The notes under the pieces: generated by a model
What the model was told of the DNA's origin: nothing
The model's database searches: none
Seen by the model: the letters and a program-made list of their open reading frames with translations, nothing else
Source of the DNA: an uncultured Oxalicibacterium sp.
GTDB lineage: Bacteria; Pseudomonadota; Gammaproteobacteria; Burkholderiales; Burkholderiaceae_D
Direction: 5' to 3'
Length of the DNA stretch: 35,721 nt
Assembly (NCBI RefSeq): GCF_913776015.1
Contig: NZ_CAJYMD010000018.1
Coordinates: 1-35,721 of the forward strand
Program-made: the position numbers and the translations under genes
Part shown: positions 31,002-35,721 of the stretch, one piece after another
Numbering within the stretch: the stretch's first letter is position 1
Layout: the number at the start of each line of letters is the position of its first letter

Positions 31002-31775
31002 ATGATCAAACCCGCACATTTGCTGGTCGCATTACTCGTATCCGCTTCCGTGCCAGCGATGGCACAAAACCTCGCCGTGGTGAACGGCAAAGCTGTCCCC
31101 TCGTCGCGCGCCGACGTCATGATCAAGCAAATGGCTGCCCAGGGTCAGCAAGACACGCCTGAACTGCGTGCCATGGTCAAGGAAGAACTGATCAACCGTG
31201 AAATCCTGATCCAGGAAGCCGACAAGCTGGGCCTCGGCAACAATGCCGACGTCAAGGCACAAATGGAAATCGCCCGCCAGTCCATCCTGATCCGCGCTCT
31301 GGTTGCCGATTACCTCAAGAAAAATCCGGTCAAGGATGCCGAAATCAAGGCTGAGTACGACAAGTTCCGCGCGCAAGCCAGCGACAAGGAATACCATGCT
31401 CGCCACATCCTGGTAGAGACCGAAGATGAAGCCAAGGCCATCATCGCCAAGCTCAAGGGCGGCGCCAAGTTCGAAGACCTGGCCAAGCAATCCAAGGATC
31501 CAGGTTCGGCTGCCAACGGCGGCGATCTGGACTGGGCAGCGCCATCGGCATTCGTGAAGCCATTCTCGGACGCCATGGTTTCGCTGAAAAAAGGCCAGTT
31601 GCTGGAAACCCCGGTGAAGACCCAGTTCGGCTACCACGTGATCCGTCTTGACGACGTGCGTACCGCCAAGATTCCTACCTTGGAAGAAGTCAAACCGCAA
31701 ATCGCCGAATCGCTGCAACAGAAAAAATTGCAAGCGTATCAGCAGCAACTGCGTGCCAAGGCTGTCATCAAGTAA
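31002..31775 (+). CDS. Parvulin-type peptidyl-prolyl cis-trans isomerase, exported
   Basis: The protein has 257 residues from ATG 31002, which has TAGGA seven bases upstream; an in-frame GTG at 30930 would overlap bolA. Residues 1-21 form a signal peptide ending Ala-Met-Ala-Gln. A SurA/PpiD-like N-terminal helical part (about 25-115) precedes the rotamase domain (about 130-220), with His-Ala-Arg-His-Ile-Leu-Val-Glu, Phe-Glu-Asp-Leu-Ala, Gly-Gly-Asp-Leu-Asp-Trp, Phe-Gly-Tyr-His-Val-Ile. The charged C-terminal helix resembles PrsA/PpiC chaperone-isomerases. It probably helps fold periplasmic or outer-membrane proteins. Last gene of the selO-msrB-yciB-bolA run, closed by a terminator. Confidence 0.93.
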   Translation: MIKPAHLLVALLVSASVPAMAQNLAVVNGKAVPSSRADVMIKQMAAQGQQDTPELRAMVKEELINREILIQEADKLGLGNNADVKAQMEIARQSILIRALVADYLKKNPVKDAEIKAEYDKFRAQASDKEYHARHILVETEDEAKAIIAKLKGGAKFEDLAKQSKDPGSAANGGDLDWAAPSAFVKPFSDAMVSLKKGQLLETPVKTQFGYHVIRLDDVRTAKIPTLEEVKPQIAESLQQKKLQAYQQQLRAKAVIK

Positions 31776-31793
31776 GCTGAATGCACCATCGAT

Positions 31794-31822
31794 AAAAAGC
31801 GCTCTTCGGAGCGCTTTTTTAT
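31794..31822 (+). terminator. Intrinsic terminator of the parvulin gene
   Basis: An 11-bp stem (31794-31804 with 31809-31819, GC core gcgctc) around a TTCG tetraloop, followed by T-rich sequence. It lies 19 bases past the stop codon and closes the selO-to-parvulin cluster. Confidence 0.93.
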
Positions 31823-32108
31823 TTGCTGCGTGTTAGCTTAAAGCGCAGTCAAGAAATACTCTCTTCTCATATCCAAAGATGGCGTCGAATCGCCCTCATG
31901 AATACCGGAGTCGACGCAAGCAGCGTATCGGAAACGGCATGTTGGGAGCGTATGAAGCAAGGGGCCAATCTCTTTTCCTTTCACTTGCCGCCCACAAGCA
32001 TTCATCTATGAGGTCTTGCCAAAAGACGTACCACTCTTTTTTGATTCGCTCACAACCAAAACGACAGCAAAGCAGTGCTGTCCTGACAGGCACAAATAAA
32101 AGCGATCG
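31823..32108. other. Intergenic stretch between two terminators
   Basis: Nothing convincing is seen. Several short overlapping ORFs (up to about 90 codons, both strands) have no ribosome binding site and unlikely amino acid composition. The stretch is bounded by the parvulin terminator and the purL terminator, so any transcript from inside would need its own promoter. Confidence 0.4.
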
Positions 32109-32109
32109 C

Positions 32110-32151
32110 TCAAACAAAAAGAGAGGCCGTGTGGCCTCTCTTTTTGTTTGA
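32110..32151. terminator. Long perfect-stem terminator of purL
   Basis: Bases 32110-32128 and 32133-32151 are exact complements: a 19-bp stem with a gtgt loop and a GC core gagaggcc. It is T-rich on both sides, so it could act in both directions. It starts 12 bases beyond the purL stop on the minus strand. Confidence 0.92.
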
Positions 32152-32162
32152 TGCGGCTGTAA

Positions 32163-35721
<3,559 letters not shown>

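Overview
The window looks like a chromosomal segment of a Gram-negative beta-proteobacterium of the order Burkholderiales. The gene content and the order selO-msrB-yciB-bolA-parvulin next to purL suggest Oxalobacteraceae (Herminiimonas-like); this placement is inferred from recognised protein families, not from a database search. No rRNA, tRNA, CRISPR array, complete insertion sequence or prophage was seen.

Layout. (1) 1-2619 is the most accessory-looking part. It holds the 3' end of a Gly/Ser/Ala/Asn-rich protein, a second exported Gly-rich protein with an unrecognised Cys-containing C-terminal region, an orphan IS3-type OrfA-like gene, and a GlxA-type (DJ-1/PfpI plus AraC) regulator. (2) 2711-5860 holds a probable ligE (periplasmic ATP-dependent DNA ligase)-DUF4197 pair on the minus strand, then a small unknown gene and a DUF3014 membrane-anchored protein on the plus strand. 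(3) 5957-9093 is a divergent iron-uptake pair: a Fiu/PiuA-like TonB-dependent receptor and the Fe(II)/2-oxoglutarate hydroxylase PiuC, with a Fur-box-like AT-rich dyad between them. (4) 9247-17821 is an export region: a Bcr/CflA MFS pump, then a tripartite RND operon (adaptor, HAE1 permease, outer-membrane lipoprotein) preceded by a 61-codon small gene and a divergent TetR repressor. A perfect 11-bp inverted repeat lies at the predicted start of the efflux promoter. (5) 17911-22785 holds envelope lipid genes: an EptA/MCR-like phosphoethanolamine transferase, a PAP2 phosphatase, a DUF924 protein in convergent overlap, and a phospholipase D/cardiolipin synthase-like lipoprotein.

(6) 22851-27898 is a complete branched-chain amino acid-type ABC importer on the minus strand (binding protein, LivH, LivM, LivG, LivF), with ATGA overlaps joining the last four genes. 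(7) 28059-31775 is a plus-strand housekeeping/stress cluster: selO, msrB (ATGA overlap), yciB, bolA and a parvulin-type peptidyl-prolyl isomerase, closed by a strong terminator. (8) 32163-35721 is purL on the minus strand, cut by the right edge, with its own long-stem terminator.

Most of the window is recognisable. The least explained parts are the Gly-rich exported proteins with the orphan OrfA and GlxA regulator, and the small gene placed between the RND promoter/operator and the adaptor gene.
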